From an uncultured Arthrobacter sp. (GTDB lineage Bacteria; Actinomycetota; Actinomycetes; Actinomycetales; Micrococcaceae): DNA of 64,000 nt. The position numbers and the translations under genes were made by a program. Positions 33,213 to 40,824 of the stretch are shown here, piece by piece. Numbering within the stretch: the first letter of the stretch is position 1; each line of letters begins with the position of its first letter. The notes beneath the pieces are model-generated. The model had not been told where the DNA came from. It worked only from the letters and a program-made list of their open reading frames with translations, and made no database searches. Where the stretch lies: positions 101,304 to 165,303 of the forward strand of contig NZ_CANLXP010000008.1 in the NCBI RefSeq assembly GCF_947495145.1, written 5' to 3'.

Positions 33213-33976
33213 TAGCGGAAGTCCCTCCCTGATTCAGTGCCGGTTCCGCCAGGCCCACTGAGCGGAGTGGTGGGGGTGACGGTCGGCGTCGTTGTTGGAG
33301 GGGCCACCGGCGGGGTGTCGATGCCGGCGCCGTACGGAGGCACATCGGTTCCGTATTCATCCGGAACCGGCGGGTAGGTTGCTACGTGCTGTCCACCTGT
33401 GCCGGACCCTGCGGGGCTGCCTGTCGACGGCGAACCGCTCGTTTCCGAACCGCCCTGCAGTCCGCGGGCCAACCGACCGGCGAGGAGGCCGGCGCCGGCT
33501 GCGACCAGCAGAAAGGTGCCGGGGCGACGTCGGGCGAAGCCGGTGACCTCGTCGAGCAGCGATCCCGGATCCCGGCCCTCAAGCCACGAAGCTGCGCTAC
33601 CGGTTCGGTCTGACACCTGCTGCACCAGTTGCTGTGCGGTGCCGCCCTCGGAATTGTTCGCCATCGAGCGAAGTTCGTCACTGAGGGAGCGCAACCCTTC
33701 GGTAACGCGCTGCTGCTGGGTGTTGGCCTGGCTCTTCAGGTTGGATCCGACCTCGCCGACCAGGTTCTTGGCCTGCGTGCCGGCCTCGTGGGCCACGTTC
33801 TTCGCTTCCGACCCTGCAGTATGTGCAACGCCCTTGGCTGCGTCCGCGCCCTGCCGCCCTACATCCTTGGCTTCATCCTTTGCAGCAGACTTAGTGGACT
33901 GTCCGGAGGACGAGGTGCTCGGCGCGCCCGGCGTTGAAGTAACCAGCGGGTCTTCTGACCAGTTCTGTGTGCTCAT
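33212..33976 (-). CDS. LEA-like repetitive stress protein with one membrane span
   Basis: This is a 254-residue protein from ATG 33976 (RBS AAAGGAG). Residues 30-100 form amphipathic Ala/Lys/Glu-rich heptad- and undecad-like repeats (AAKDEAKDVGRQGADAAKGVA, then GSEAKNVAHEAGTQAKNL), resembling late-embryogenesis-abundant proteins. A span near 152-168 (TFLLVAAGAGLLAGRLARGL) is followed by a Gly/Ser/Thr/Pro-rich tail. It is first in the three-gene operon with the holin-X and DUF3618 proteins. A perfect TAAG-N4-CTTA dyad lies 58 bases upstream. The family was not identified beyond this architecture. Confidence 0.75.
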   Translation of the reverse strand: MSTQNWSEDPLVTSTPGAPSTSSSGQSTKSAAKDEAKDVGRQGADAAKGVAHTAGSEAKNVAHEAGTQAKNLVGEVGSNLKSQANTQQQRVTEGLRSLSDELRSMANNSEGGTAQQLVQQVSDRTGSAASWLEGRDPGSLLDEVTGFARRRPGTFLLVAAGAGLLAGRLARGLQGGSETSGSPSTGSPAGSGTGGQHVATYPPVPDEYGTDVPPYGAGIDTPPVAPPTTTPTVTPTTPLSGPGGTGTESGRDFR

Positions 33977-34034
33977 AATGACTCCTTTATTGATGTGGAG
34001 GACTTCTGGAAGGTAAGCCATCGCATCTACACAA

Positions 34035-34046
34035 TAAGCATGCTTA
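34035..34046. promoter_or_regulatory. TAAG-N4-CTTA dyad, copy C
   Basis: TAAGCATGCTTA is a perfect 12-bp palindrome followed by GCAT. It lies 58 bases upstream of the LEA-like gene. Read toward that gene, CTTA is followed after exactly five bases by TAGATG. Confidence 0.6.
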
Positions 34047-34112
34047 GCATATGATCACAAGACCGCAACGAAAACTCTCGTTCAACTATCTCGCTCGCTG
34101 GGACCTGCGTAG

Positions 34113-34124
34113 ACAGCCAGCTTA
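34113..34124. promoter_or_regulatory. Degenerate TAAG-N4-CTTA dyad (ACAG-N4-CTTA)
   Basis: ACAGCCAGCTTA followed by GTAT lies 52 bases upstream of the CDGSH gene. It shares CTTAGTAT with copy B. Confidence 0.35.
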
Positions 34125-34176
34125 GTATCTCCGGGCGAGAGTCGGCTAGGGCCTCAAGCGCAACCAGGGAGACGCA

Positions 34177-34425
34177 ATGACTTCATCATCGGCATCAGCA
34201 CGGAACGACGACGTCAGTATCGTCGTCTGCCCGGATGGCCCCCTGCTGGTGAGGGGGGAAGTTCCAATCGTGACTCCAGCGGGGGAACCGGTACCCCGTC
34301 GTCGTAAGACTGTTGCGCTGTGCCGCTGTGGCGCCTCGATCATCAAGCCGTACTGCGACGGCACCCACAAACTCATTAACTTTCGCACTGAACCGGAGGA
34401 GCCGGACGCGCCGGAGGGCCAGTAG
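34177..34425 (+). CDS. CDGSH iron-sulfur domain protein
   Basis: This is an 82-residue protein with one CDGSH motif: Cys49, Cys51, Cys60 and His64 (CRCGASIIKPYCDGTH) would bind a [2Fe-2S] cluster by three Cys and one His. Such small proteins carry redox-active, labile clusters; here it is soluble and stands alone. GGGAG lies nine bases before the ATG. It is divergent from the LEA-like stress operon with two dyad-like sites between them, and is followed by a perfect terminator. Confidence 0.9.
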   Translation: MTSSSASARNDDVSIVVCPDGPLLVRGEVPIVTPAGEPVPRRRKTVALCRCGASIIKPYCDGTHKLINFRTEPEEPDAPEGQ

Positions 34426-34441
34426 TAGGACAAACGGAAAA

Positions 34442-34476
34442 GCCGCCGGTACCGCTTGTTGAGCGGTACCGGCGGC
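34442..34476. terminator. Terminator after the CDGSH gene
   Basis: GCCGCCGGTACCGCT (34442-34456) pairs exactly with 34462-34476 around TGTTG. AAAA precedes and CTTT follows the stem, so it can act both for the CDGSH gene and, weakly, for the convergent metalloprotease. Confidence 0.85.
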
Positions 34477-34522
34477 CTTTCCAGTGGTACGTAGTTAGAT
34501 CACTGCCCCAAGGGGAGCGGTG

Positions 34523-36412
34523 TCAGCAACCGCCATTGCGGTCGACATATGAGTCGATTCGCTTGACGAAGGCAGCCATCGCTTCTCGGGTGATCGGTTC
34601 AAGCGGACGGAACGTGCCATCCGGCCAACCGGTTGAGATATTCATCTGCTTCATCCAGGACATCTCAAGCGCAAAGGAATCTGCGCGGGTGACGTCGGTG
34701 AAGCTTCTGGTTGAAGGCATGCTGTAGGAGGCAGCCGAGCCGATGGCGCAGAACTGGCTCGCATAGCGGTGGAGGAATGCTGCCATCGCATCGCGGTTGA
34801 TCGGCTGGTCAGGCCGGTATCTGCCATCTGTCCATCCGGTGGAAAGCCCGGAGGACTCCATCCAGGCAATCTGGGGGTAGAAGGGGTGCGAGGTCGGTAC
34901 GTCCCTGAACGGGCTCTTCGCAGGTGGCTTGTAGCCCTTCACCCCGGCGAGGCGGTACAGGAATGCTGCCATCGCGTCACGATTCATCGCTGTGAAGGGG
35001 CGGTAGGTGCCGTCCGGCCAGCCGGTTGTCAGCTTGTTCGCCGCCAGCCATTCAATGTCTGCCCGGAAGCCCGAGCCGCGGAGATCGGTGAAGGGCAGTC
35101 CGGCATCAATGGTTACCGACGCTGCGGAGTTTGAAACCGAATTGATGGTCACAGTGGTACCTGAGTGTGTGCGGAAGACGCTTCCTGCCTGCCACGCGGT
35201 ATTGGGGGCGTAGTAGCCGCCATAGGGTCGGGTGTTGGGCATCAGCGCTATCGAAGACGCCGGAGTAAGTCCGCCGCTCTGCACAACCTTCACACCGCGG
35301 TTGCCGCCTACAGCCAGGTTCTTGTCGAACCCAACTGGTGTGCGGAGTTCCAGGTAGTAGATTTCACGGCTACGGGGGTCAGTGAATTTCACCGCGCGCT
35401 TCGCTGCGGTTCCGGCCCACGGCCGTAATGTGTAGGTCTTCCGCCCGGTGGCCGTGCCGACATTCAAAATTTCGTCGCCGCGGCCAAAACCACCGTAGTC
35501 CCAGAAGCTTGAGCTGATGGCGGGGGTGTCGAACCAGCGGGATATGCCCATGAGGTCGGACGTGTCACCGTATTGGCGGATCGAGCAATCTGATCCGAAG
35601 TATGGCGTATCGGGTGCCCCGCTCGAGCACTGCAGCGAGTCAGCGTGCATGAGACCGAGCACGTGGCCAAACTCGTGGGTGACGACGTTCGTGCTGAAGT
35701 TGGTGATCTGCGGCATAAGAATGCGCCCGCTGGTTCCGTTGCTGCTCCAGCCGTATCCCAGGTAACCCTCTTTCAGGACGGAGGGAATGAAGACAACCAG
35801 GGCGGTGTACGGGCTGTAGGACCAGCGAAGCTCCGACGTCACCTTATTCATGATCTGGTCGTAGGAATCTGTGGTCCTGGCCGCTGACCTGTGATTGACG
35901 GACTCGGCGGCCACGGACATGGAGAGCCGGCCGTTGGACATGCTCTTCCAGTAGCTGCTCGACACTGCGATGGCGTTCCGAGCTGAAGAAAGAGGCACCG
36001 TAGCACTGCTGTCCGCCAGGTCGACAGTCACCAGACGGACCTTGATATCACCGCGGCGGGACAGAGTGCCGCCGGCGCCGAGCGGCGACATGGCGGCCCC
36101 GTCGGTCGTTGCGCCGTCGGAACGACCGAGGTCCAGCTCGTCGCCCTCGAACGTGTGATCGGGCTGCGTGGGGATGCCGTTCGGGAAAAGTTCGCTCAGA
36201 TCAGCCGATGCAGTTTCTGTCTGACCGGTTTCAGCCGGTGCCACCTCGGCCGGTGCAACGACCTGGGGTTCCGGGCTCTGCGCCGGTTCCTGGGTTGCGA
36301 CCGGAGACGGCTGAACGCTCTGCGCCGACGCCGGCTGAACTCCGACAGAGAGGCTGGCCGCCAGGAGCAGCACGCCGGTGAGCGCAGCTGTAGAACGCTG
36401 AAATGAAAGCAT
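34523..36412 (-). CDS. Secreted zinc metalloprotease with three SLH repeats
   Basis: This is a 629-residue exported protein. Residues 1-30 are a signal peptide ending ASA. A Pro/Glu/Ala-rich linker leads to a metzincin-type domain with the zinc motif HEFGHVLGLMH at 246-256 and a likely Met-turn in SDLMGIS. The C-terminal ~190 residues hold three SLH-like repeats, each with a GWPDGTYRP/GWTDGRYRP turn and an NRDAMAAFL helix, which anchor proteins to the cell wall. It is therefore probably a cell-surface protease; substrates are unknown. The 5' leader carries a stable stem-loop (36448-36477), and a TATAAT box lies at 36521-36516. Confidence 0.9.
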   Translation of the reverse strand: MLSFQRSTAALTGVLLLAASLSVGVQPASAQSVQPSPVATQEPAQSPEPQVVAPAEVAPAETGQTETASADLSELFPNGIPTQPDHTFEGDELDLGRSDGATTDGAAMSPLGAGGTLSRRGDIKVRLVTVDLADSSATVPLSSARNAIAVSSSYWKSMSNGRLSMSVAAESVNHRSAARTTDSYDQIMNKVTSELRWSYSPYTALVVFIPSVLKEGYLGYGWSSNGTSGRILMPQITNFSTNVVTHEFGHVLGLMHADSLQCSSGAPDTPYFGSDCSIRQYGDTSDLMGISRWFDTPAISSSFWDYGGFGRGDEILNVGTATGRKTYTLRPWAGTAAKRAVKFTDPRSREIYYLELRTPVGFDKNLAVGGNRGVKVVQSGGLTPASSIALMPNTRPYGGYYAPNTAWQAGSVFRTHSGTTVTINSVSNSAASVTIDAGLPFTDLRGSGFRADIEWLAANKLTTGWPDGTYRPFTAMNRDAMAAFLYRLAGVKGYKPPAKSPFRDVPTSHPFYPQIAWMESSGLSTGWTDGRYRPDQPINRDAMAAFLHRYASQFCAIGSAASYSMPSTRSFTDVTRADSFALEMSWMKQMNISTGWPDGTFRPLEPITREAMAAFVKRIDSYVDRNGGC

Positions 36413-36447
36413 GAAAGTCCTTGGTGGTACGAGTGTGAGGTGGGGCC

Positions 36448-36477
36448 GGCGCCGCCGTGTCCCCCTACGGCGGCGCC
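36448..36477 (-). promoter_or_regulatory. Stem-loop in the metalloprotease 5' leader
   Basis: GGCGCCGCCGT and ACGGCGGCGCC form a perfect 11-bp stem with an 8-base loop, 36 bases upstream of the start codon and downstream of the TATAAT box. It may control translation or mRNA stability. Confidence 0.5.
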
Positions 36478-36515
36478 GTGCTGTCTGAGACCGTCAGCCC
36501 TAAAGCCCCGCACCA

Positions 36516-36521
36516 ATTATA
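36516..36521 (-). promoter_or_regulatory. Putative -10 box of the metalloprotease gene
   Basis: TATAAT on the minus strand in a locally AT-rich stretch; TTTACC about 15 bases upstream is a weak -35 candidate. Confidence 0.45.
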
Positions 36522-36636
36522 GGTTTAGCTTTCTCCGGTAAATCGCGGGGAATTCACAAAGGATTGTCCAAGGAAGCTCAGTTTTTCCGCAGGATGACCG
36601 CAAGAAAAATAATCTGCGATGAATTGCAATCAATTT

Positions 36637-36657
36637 GTAATTGCCCGCTGCAATTAC
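36637..36657. repeat. AT-rich inverted repeat downstream of the small membrane protein
   Basis: GTAATTGC and GCAATTAC form a perfect 8-bp inverted repeat around CCGCT, in an unusually AT-rich stretch (36536-36680) for this DNA. It could be a weak terminator for the gene ending at 36679 or a protein-binding site. Confidence 0.4.
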
Positions 36658-36678
36658 TCCACCAAGAATCGAACGAAA

Positions 36679-37002
36679 TCAGGAAGCGCTGCGTGCAGTG
36701 TGGGCAGCCTCTGCGTGGCCCGGCTGGCGCGGATCCAGCCGTACGGCGACGGCGGCCTCCGACATGGCCTTCGGGCGGTTAAGCGCCATCTGGGCTAGGG
36801 CCAGCAGGAAAACGGGAAAGGAGAGTAGTACGAAGGTGAAGAGGGCGTACATGGCGATGATGGCGTGGATGGGCGAGTTGAACAGGCTGGCTACGAAGGC
36901 TGCACTGCCGAGCCAGGTCCACAGCCAAAACAGCACGACGGCGTAAATCACTGTCCGGGCGCGCCGGTATTTCAACGGATAATGCACCCGCCGCCGTTTC
37001 AT
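36679..37002 (-). CDS. Small two-span membrane protein
   Basis: From ATG 37002 the protein has 107 residues. A basic head (MKRRRVHYPLKYRRAR) precedes two spans (about 18-42 and 50-75), and the C-terminus is a cytoplasmic Ala/Arg-rich stretch. A GTG at 37026 would add eight residues, but these coincide with the GGGGGT ribosome-site region. No family is recognised. It lies between the metalloprotease promoter and the alpha-hydroxyacid dehydrogenase terminator and appears monocistronic. Confidence 0.65.
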   Translation of the reverse strand: MKRRRVHYPLKYRRARTVIYAVVLFWLWTWLGSAAFVASLFNSPIHAIIAMYALFTFVLLSFPVFLLALAQMALNRPKAMSEAAVAVRLDPRQPGHAEAAHTARSAS

Positions 37003-37080
37003 TTTATTTTGACCCCCAGGTCTCACGGATCCCGCGCCCCGCGAGTTCTCTTCCTGATAATAAGCCCCCGGGAAAGTTTT

Positions 37081-37130
37081 TGTCGCCTGGGCGCTGCTTT
37101 GACCGAAATCAAGGCAGCGCCCAGGCGACA
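37081..37130. terminator. Long hairpin after the alpha-hydroxyacid dehydrogenase
   Basis: TGTCGCCTGGGCGCTGC (37081-37097) pairs exactly with 37114-37130. With one wobble the stem extends to 22 bp around CCGAAA. It lies just past the stop at 37136; a run of T's at 37076-37080 on the plus strand flanks it. Confidence 0.75.
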
Positions 37131-37135
37131 GGGAA

Positions 37136-38362
37136 CTACAGGAACCGGACGTGATCCGGGGTCAGGTCCTCGACTCGTGTGACTCCGAGCAGCTGCATCG
37201 TGCGGGTGATTTCCTTCGCCAGAATCGCGATGGTGCGGTCCACGCCGGGTCGCCCTCCAGCCATGAGTCCGTACAGGTAGGCTCGGCCGATCAGCGTGAA
37301 GTCAGCTCCCAGGGCGAGGGCTGCCACGATGTCGCCACCGCTCATGATTCCCGTGTCGAGCATGATGGACGTCTTGCCCTTCAGCTCGGCAGCAACGTCG
37401 GGAAGCAGTCGGAGGGGGATAGGGGCGCGGTCGAGCTGGCGGCCGCCGTGGTTGGACAGCACTATGCCGTCGGCACCGTGGTCCACCACCTTTTTGGCGT
37501 CGTCCAGCGTCTGGATGCCCTTGACCACCAGGTTGCCCTTCCAGACCTGGCGCAGCCAGTCCAGGTCGTCGAAGGTCAGGGTGGGATCGAACATTGAATT
37601 GATCAGGTCAGCGACGGTGCCGGAATAGCGGTTGAGCGAGGCAAACGCCAGCGGCTCGTGGGTCAGGAAGTTGAACCACCAGGCCGGCCGGTAGGACGCA
37701 TCGATGACCGTCTTCAAAGTCAGTGCCGGCGGAATAGTCATACCGTTGCGGACATCGCGCAGGCGCGCGCCGGCGACAGCGGTATCCACCGTGACCATCA
37801 ATGTGTCATTTCCGGCCGCTGCTGCACGTTCGATGAGTTCCATCGAACGCTCCCGGTCGGTCCACAGGTACAGCTGGAACCAGTTCCGCCCCGTCGGCGC
37901 CGCCCGGGCTACGTCCTCGATGGATGCCGTTCCCATGGTGGAGAGGGTGTAGGGAATGCCGGCGGCTTCCGCAGCCTGCGAGCCCGCGTACTCGCCCTCC
38001 GACTGCATCATCCGGGTGAAGCCGGTGGGAGCAATGCCGAACGGCAGGGCGGATTCCTTGCCGAGCACCGTGACGGAAGTATCCACCTTCTCGACGTTCC
38101 GCAGGATCCCTGGCCGGAACTCAAGGTCAAGGAAAGCTTCGCGCGCCCGCCGCAGGGTGATCTCCGCTTCCGCGGCGCCGTCCGTGTAGTCGAAGGGCGC
38201 GGTTGGAGTTTTCCGCTTGGCGATGGCGCGAAGGTCACCGATGGTATTGGCGCGGTTCAGCCGGGCACCCTGGCTGAACTCCGGCTTCTTGAACTGCATG
38301 AGCGGAGCGAGATCAGCAACTTTGGGGATCCGGCGCTTCAGCGCTTCGGGCGTGTGGGACAT
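37136..38362 (-). CDS. lldD: FMN-dependent alpha-hydroxyacid dehydrogenase (L-lactate dehydrogenase / LldD-type)
   Basis: This is a 408-residue TIM-barrel flavoenzyme. Family marks are PFGIAPTGF near the FMN site, [10 protein letters not shown] with the active-site Tyr, [16 protein letters not shown], the conserved Lys in [12 protein letters not shown], and the catalytic SNHGGRQLD with His and Arg, then [19 protein letters not shown]. It oxidises L-lactate or a similar 2-hydroxyacid, passing electrons to quinone or oxygen. ATG 38362 follows GAAGGCAGA. It is divergent from a GntR/FadR regulator with two perfect operators between them, the usual lactate-utilisation arrangement. A related mandelate or glycolate substrate cannot be excluded. 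Confidence 0.88.
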   Translation of the reverse strand: MSHTPEALKRRIPKVADLAPLMQFKKPEFSQGARLNRANTIGDLRAIAKRKTPTAPFDYTDGAAEAEITLRRAREAFLDLEFRPGILRNVEKVDTSVTVLGKESALPFGIAPTGFTRMMQSEGEYAGSQAAEAAGIPYTLSTMGTASIEDVARAAPTGRNWFQLYLWTDRERSMELIERAAAAGNDTLMVTVDTAVAGARLRDVRNGMTIPPALTLKTVIDASYRPAWWFNFLTHEPLAFASLNRYSGTVADLINSMFDPTLTFDDLDWLRQVWKGNLVVKGIQTLDDAKKVVDHGADGIVLSNHGGRQLDRAPIPLRLLPDVAAELKGKTSIMLDTGIMSGGDIVAALALGADFTLIGRAYLYGLMAGGRPGVDRTIAILAKEITRTMQLLGVTRVEDLTPDHVRFL

Positions 38363-38382
38363 GGGTCTGCCTTCAGTCGAGA

Positions 38383-38397
38383 TGTGGTCTGACCACA
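38383..38397. promoter_or_regulatory. FadR/LldR-type operator 1
   Basis: TGTGGTCTGACCACA is a perfect 15-bp palindrome of the TGGTC-N-GACCA form bound by FCD-type GntR regulators. It lies 21 bases before the dehydrogenase start. Confidence 0.8.
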
Positions 38398-38406
38398 GTA
38401 CCGACT

Positions 38407-38421
38407 TGTGGTCAGACCACG
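38407..38421. promoter_or_regulatory. FadR/LldR-type operator 2
   Basis: TGTGGTCAGACCACG contains the perfect 13-bp palindrome GTGGTC-A-GACCAC. It lies 24 bp centre to centre from operator 1 and 18 bases before the GntR gene, consistent with cooperative binding and autoregulation. Confidence 0.8.
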
Positions 38422-38438
38422 CAAGATAAGCTTGTCTC

Positions 38439-39119
38439 ATGCGTACCCACCAGCTCGTGCAGTCATGGCTTGAGGACCAACTCGCAGCCGGGCAGCTCGC
38501 AGTAGGAGACCGGCTCCCCGGTGAACGCACCGTAGCGGAGCAGCTCGGTATTTCCCGGGCGTCAGCCCGTGAGGGCATCCGGGTCCTTGAGGCGATGGGC
38601 ATTGTTCGCGCCGGCGTCGGCTCAGGACCGGGGGCAGGCACGGTTATCACGGCCAATCCAGGTGCCGCGCTCGGTTCGGCGCTTCGCCTGCACATGGCAA
38701 CATCGCACCTGCCGATTGGGGACATTGTCCAGACGCGGCTATTGCTGGAGACCTGGGCGGCCGCTCACGCCGATGCGGCGGCGCCGGCGATGAGCGACGC
38801 CGCGGCGCTGCTTGACGCCATGGACGCCTCAGCCCACGACGAAAAGGAATTCCTGCGGCTCGATGCACTCTTTCACGTGGCGCTCGCCGAGGCGGCAGGA
38901 AACGTGCTCATCGGCGCGATGATGTCATCCCTCAGGGAGTCGATTGAGGGCTACACACTACGCCTCACCCGCACCCTGCCGGATTGGACGGCCACGTCTA
39001 AGCGCCTTCGCACGGAGCATCGCAGTATCCACGATGCGATCCTGAACGACGACGGCGCCCTCGCCGCGAAAATCGTCGCCAGCCACATTGAGGGCTTCTA
39101 CGACGAGGCGGGGTTCTAG
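38439..39119 (+). CDS. GntR/FadR-family (FCD) transcriptional regulator
   Basis: This is a 226-residue protein. A winged helix covers residues 1-75 ([34 protein letters not shown]), with the FCD ligand domain from about 85 onward. Its metal/ligand residues are visible as Asp and His in [17 protein letters not shown] and as EHRSIHDAI and SHIEG. It most probably represses the divergent lldD-type gene and itself through the two palindromes at 38383-38421, and is released by lactate or the true substrate. Its stop overlaps the convergent MarR gene by four bases. Confidence 0.88.
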   Translation: MRTHQLVQSWLEDQLAAGQLAVGDRLPGERTVAEQLGISRASAREGIRVLEAMGIVRAGVGSGPGAGTVITANPGAALGSALRLHMATSHLPIGDIVQTRLLLETWAAAHADAAAPAMSDAAALLDAMDASAHDEKEFLRLDALFHVALAEAAGNVLIGAMMSSLRESIEGYTLRLTRTLPDWTATSKRLRTEHRSIHDAILNDDGALAAKIVASHIEGFYDEAGF

Positions 39120-39592
39120 CTTTCGATCCCCTGGTCCTGGACCGCGTGGAGTCCGCTTCGGTCCCGGACCTGGCGTTGGGGATCGGCCAGTTCCTCGATT
39201 GCTGCCCGAAGATGCGAGCGCAGCTCAGGAGACAGCAACGCTTCGTCGGACACGAGGGTGCGCTCTATATCGCGACCTTTTTCGAGGGTTTCGCGACCCT
39301 TCTGAGTGATCCGCACGGTCTGGCTCCGCCGGTCGTCATCGCCCCGCGTCCGTTCGATATGCCCTCTGGATTCAAGCCGATTGAGTGTCTTTCCGATCGT
39401 TTGCGCCTGCACGTGCACAAGTTCCGCGAGCTGGGCCTGCCGTAGCGGGCCATGGGCTGCCAGCACGGCCAGCGCTGTGAACCCGGCGTGGGTGATGTCC
39501 AGCTCGGCAAGACGCTGGTTCCAGGATTGTTCGACCAGCCGCGCAGCAGTTGTAAGGAGTCTGCCTGTGGACCAGGCTGCAAGATCGGGCAT
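39116..39592 (-). CDS. MarR-family transcriptional regulator
   Basis: This is a 158-residue winged-helix protein: helices around AGFTALAVLAAHGPLRQAQLAELVHVQAQTIGKTLNRLES (residues about 37-75) form the DNA-binding unit, and the wing is RGDDDRRSQTVRIT. It has no linked transporter or enzyme in its own direction. A TCAG-N4-CTTA sequence (39634-39645) lies 41 bases upstream next to a TGATCA palindrome and may be its operator. The target and ligand are unknown. Confidence 0.88.
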   Translation of the reverse strand: MPDLAAWSTGRLLTTAARLVEQSWNQRLAELDITHAGFTALAVLAAHGPLRQAQLAELVHVQAQTIGKTLNRLESRGHIERTRGDDDRRSQTVRITQKGRETLEKGRDIERTLVSDEALLSPELRSHLRAAIEELADPQRQVRDRSGLHAVQDQGIES

Positions 39593-39633
39593 TCGTTTCG
39601 CCTTCCCTGTGGAACCGTTTATCCATCAAATGA

Positions 39634-39645
39634 TCAGCTTACTTA
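39634..39645. promoter_or_regulatory. TCAG-N4-CTTA site upstream of the MarR gene
   Basis: TCAGCTTACTTA overlapping TGATCA. It is either the MarR operator or a weak member of the TAAG-N4-CTTA family; it shares TGATCAG with the sites at 10127 and 16056. Confidence 0.3.
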
Positions 39646-39687
39646 TTATCTGTATGGATCAACCGTGCAACTCGGGGATGCTACCTG

Positions 39688-40815
39688 TCAACCTAAGGAA
39701 GCGGAACGAAAGGCTCTCAGGACTGCTTCCGACGCATCGGCAGCATAGCGACCGGCGTCCTTCATGGCGGCTTTAATGGAGGGAGCCACGTCGGCCAGAC
39801 TGCGCGCCTGCACCACTCCGTGGGCCGCCAGATCGGCCTCCGATAACGTAATGCGCCCGGCCACCGCAAGCACCGGGAGGCCGAGGCCTTTTGCGCGATC
39901 AGCCAGGCCAAGCGGGGCCTTCCCGAATTCGGATTGCGCGTCAAGCGAACCCTCGCCGGTGAGTATCAGATCGGCGCGCTGCAGCTTGTGCTCCAACCCC
40001 GTGAGATCCGCGACCAGATTGAACCCGGGTTCCAGCGAGGCGTTCGAGCAGGCGAGGAAGGCCGAGGGAAACCCGCCGGCAGCTCCGGCGCCGGGCCGCT
40101 GGACATCCACGCCGGTGGTCGCCTTCAGGAGCGCTGCCCAACGGGCAAGTGCGGCGTCGAGCGCGTCCCGCAGGCCGGCGTCAGCCCCCTTCTGGGCGCC
40201 GAAAACCTGCGCCGCGCCGTCGGGGCCGTACAGCGGATTCTGTACGTCGACCGCAATGCGAAGCTGAACGTTCTGAAGCCGCGGGTCCAGTCCGGAAAGG
40301 TCCAGTGCTGCCGCCCGGGCCAGCGCCAGTCCGCCCAGCGGAAGCCCCGCTCCGTCGTCGTCAAGGATCTTCGCTCCGAGGGCGCGCAGGGCGCCCGAGC
40401 CGCCGTCACTCATGGCGGAGCCGCCCACTCCAAGCACAATCTCGGTGGCACCGGCGTCGAGCGCGGCCTTGACGAGTTCACCACTGCCATAGCAATGCGC
40501 CCTGCCTGCCGTGTCGGGAGTCGGTGTGATGAATTCCAGCCCGCTGGCACGCGCAGTTTCGATCACGGCGGTGGATCCGGTGAGTGCCCAGGGGGCGGTC
40601 ACGGTGTCGGTGAGCGGTCCGCGCACCCTTGCCTCGTGCCGGACGCCGCCGGCCGCGAGCACAGCCTCGAGCGTTCCCTCGCCGCCGTCCGCGATCGGTT
40701 GCAGCATGATGTCGGCGTCGGGCATCACACGGCGGACGCCGGCCGCCATGGCCTCGGCAGCCTCAGCGCCGGTCAGAGTGCCCTTGAACTTGTCGGGTGC
40801 AATGAGGATCCTCAT
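39688..40815 (-). CDS. Glycerate kinase (GckA/GlxK-type, class II)
   Basis: This is a 375-residue enzyme with the family signatures: MRILIAPDKFKGTLTGAEAA at the N-terminus, PIADGGEGTLEAVL near residues 40-53, GVGGSAMSDGGSGALRALG mid-protein, and LILTGEGSLDAQSEFGKAPLGL near 283-304. It phosphorylates D-glycerate to 2- or 3-phosphoglycerate with ATP. It begins nine bases after the stop of the LacI-family gene, so it is probably co-transcribed with it, divergent from the sugar-catabolic operon. This suggests that operon's pathway releases glycerate or a precursor. Confidence 0.9.
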   Translation of the reverse strand: MRILIAPDKFKGTLTGAEAAEAMAAGVRRVMPDADIMLQPIADGGEGTLEAVLAAGGVRHEARVRGPLTDTVTAPWALTGSTAVIETARASGLEFITPTPDTAGRAHCYGSGELVKAALDAGATEIVLGVGGSAMSDGGSGALRALGAKILDDDGAGLPLGGLALARAAALDLSGLDPRLQNVQLRIAVDVQNPLYGPDGAAQVFGAQKGADAGLRDALDAALARWAALLKATTGVDVQRPGAGAAGGFPSAFLACSNASLEPGFNLVADLTGLEHKLQRADLILTGEGSLDAQSEFGKAPLGLADRAKGLGLPVLAVAGRITLSEADLAAHGVVQARSLADVAPSIKAAMKDAGRYAADASEAVLRAFRSASLG

Positions 40816-40824
40816 GATGCTGGG

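Noticed and set aside
38363..38725. N-terminal extension of the alpha-hydroxyacid dehydrogenase
   Set aside because: It would translate the two operators and the start of the divergent GntR gene; ATG 38362 fits family length.
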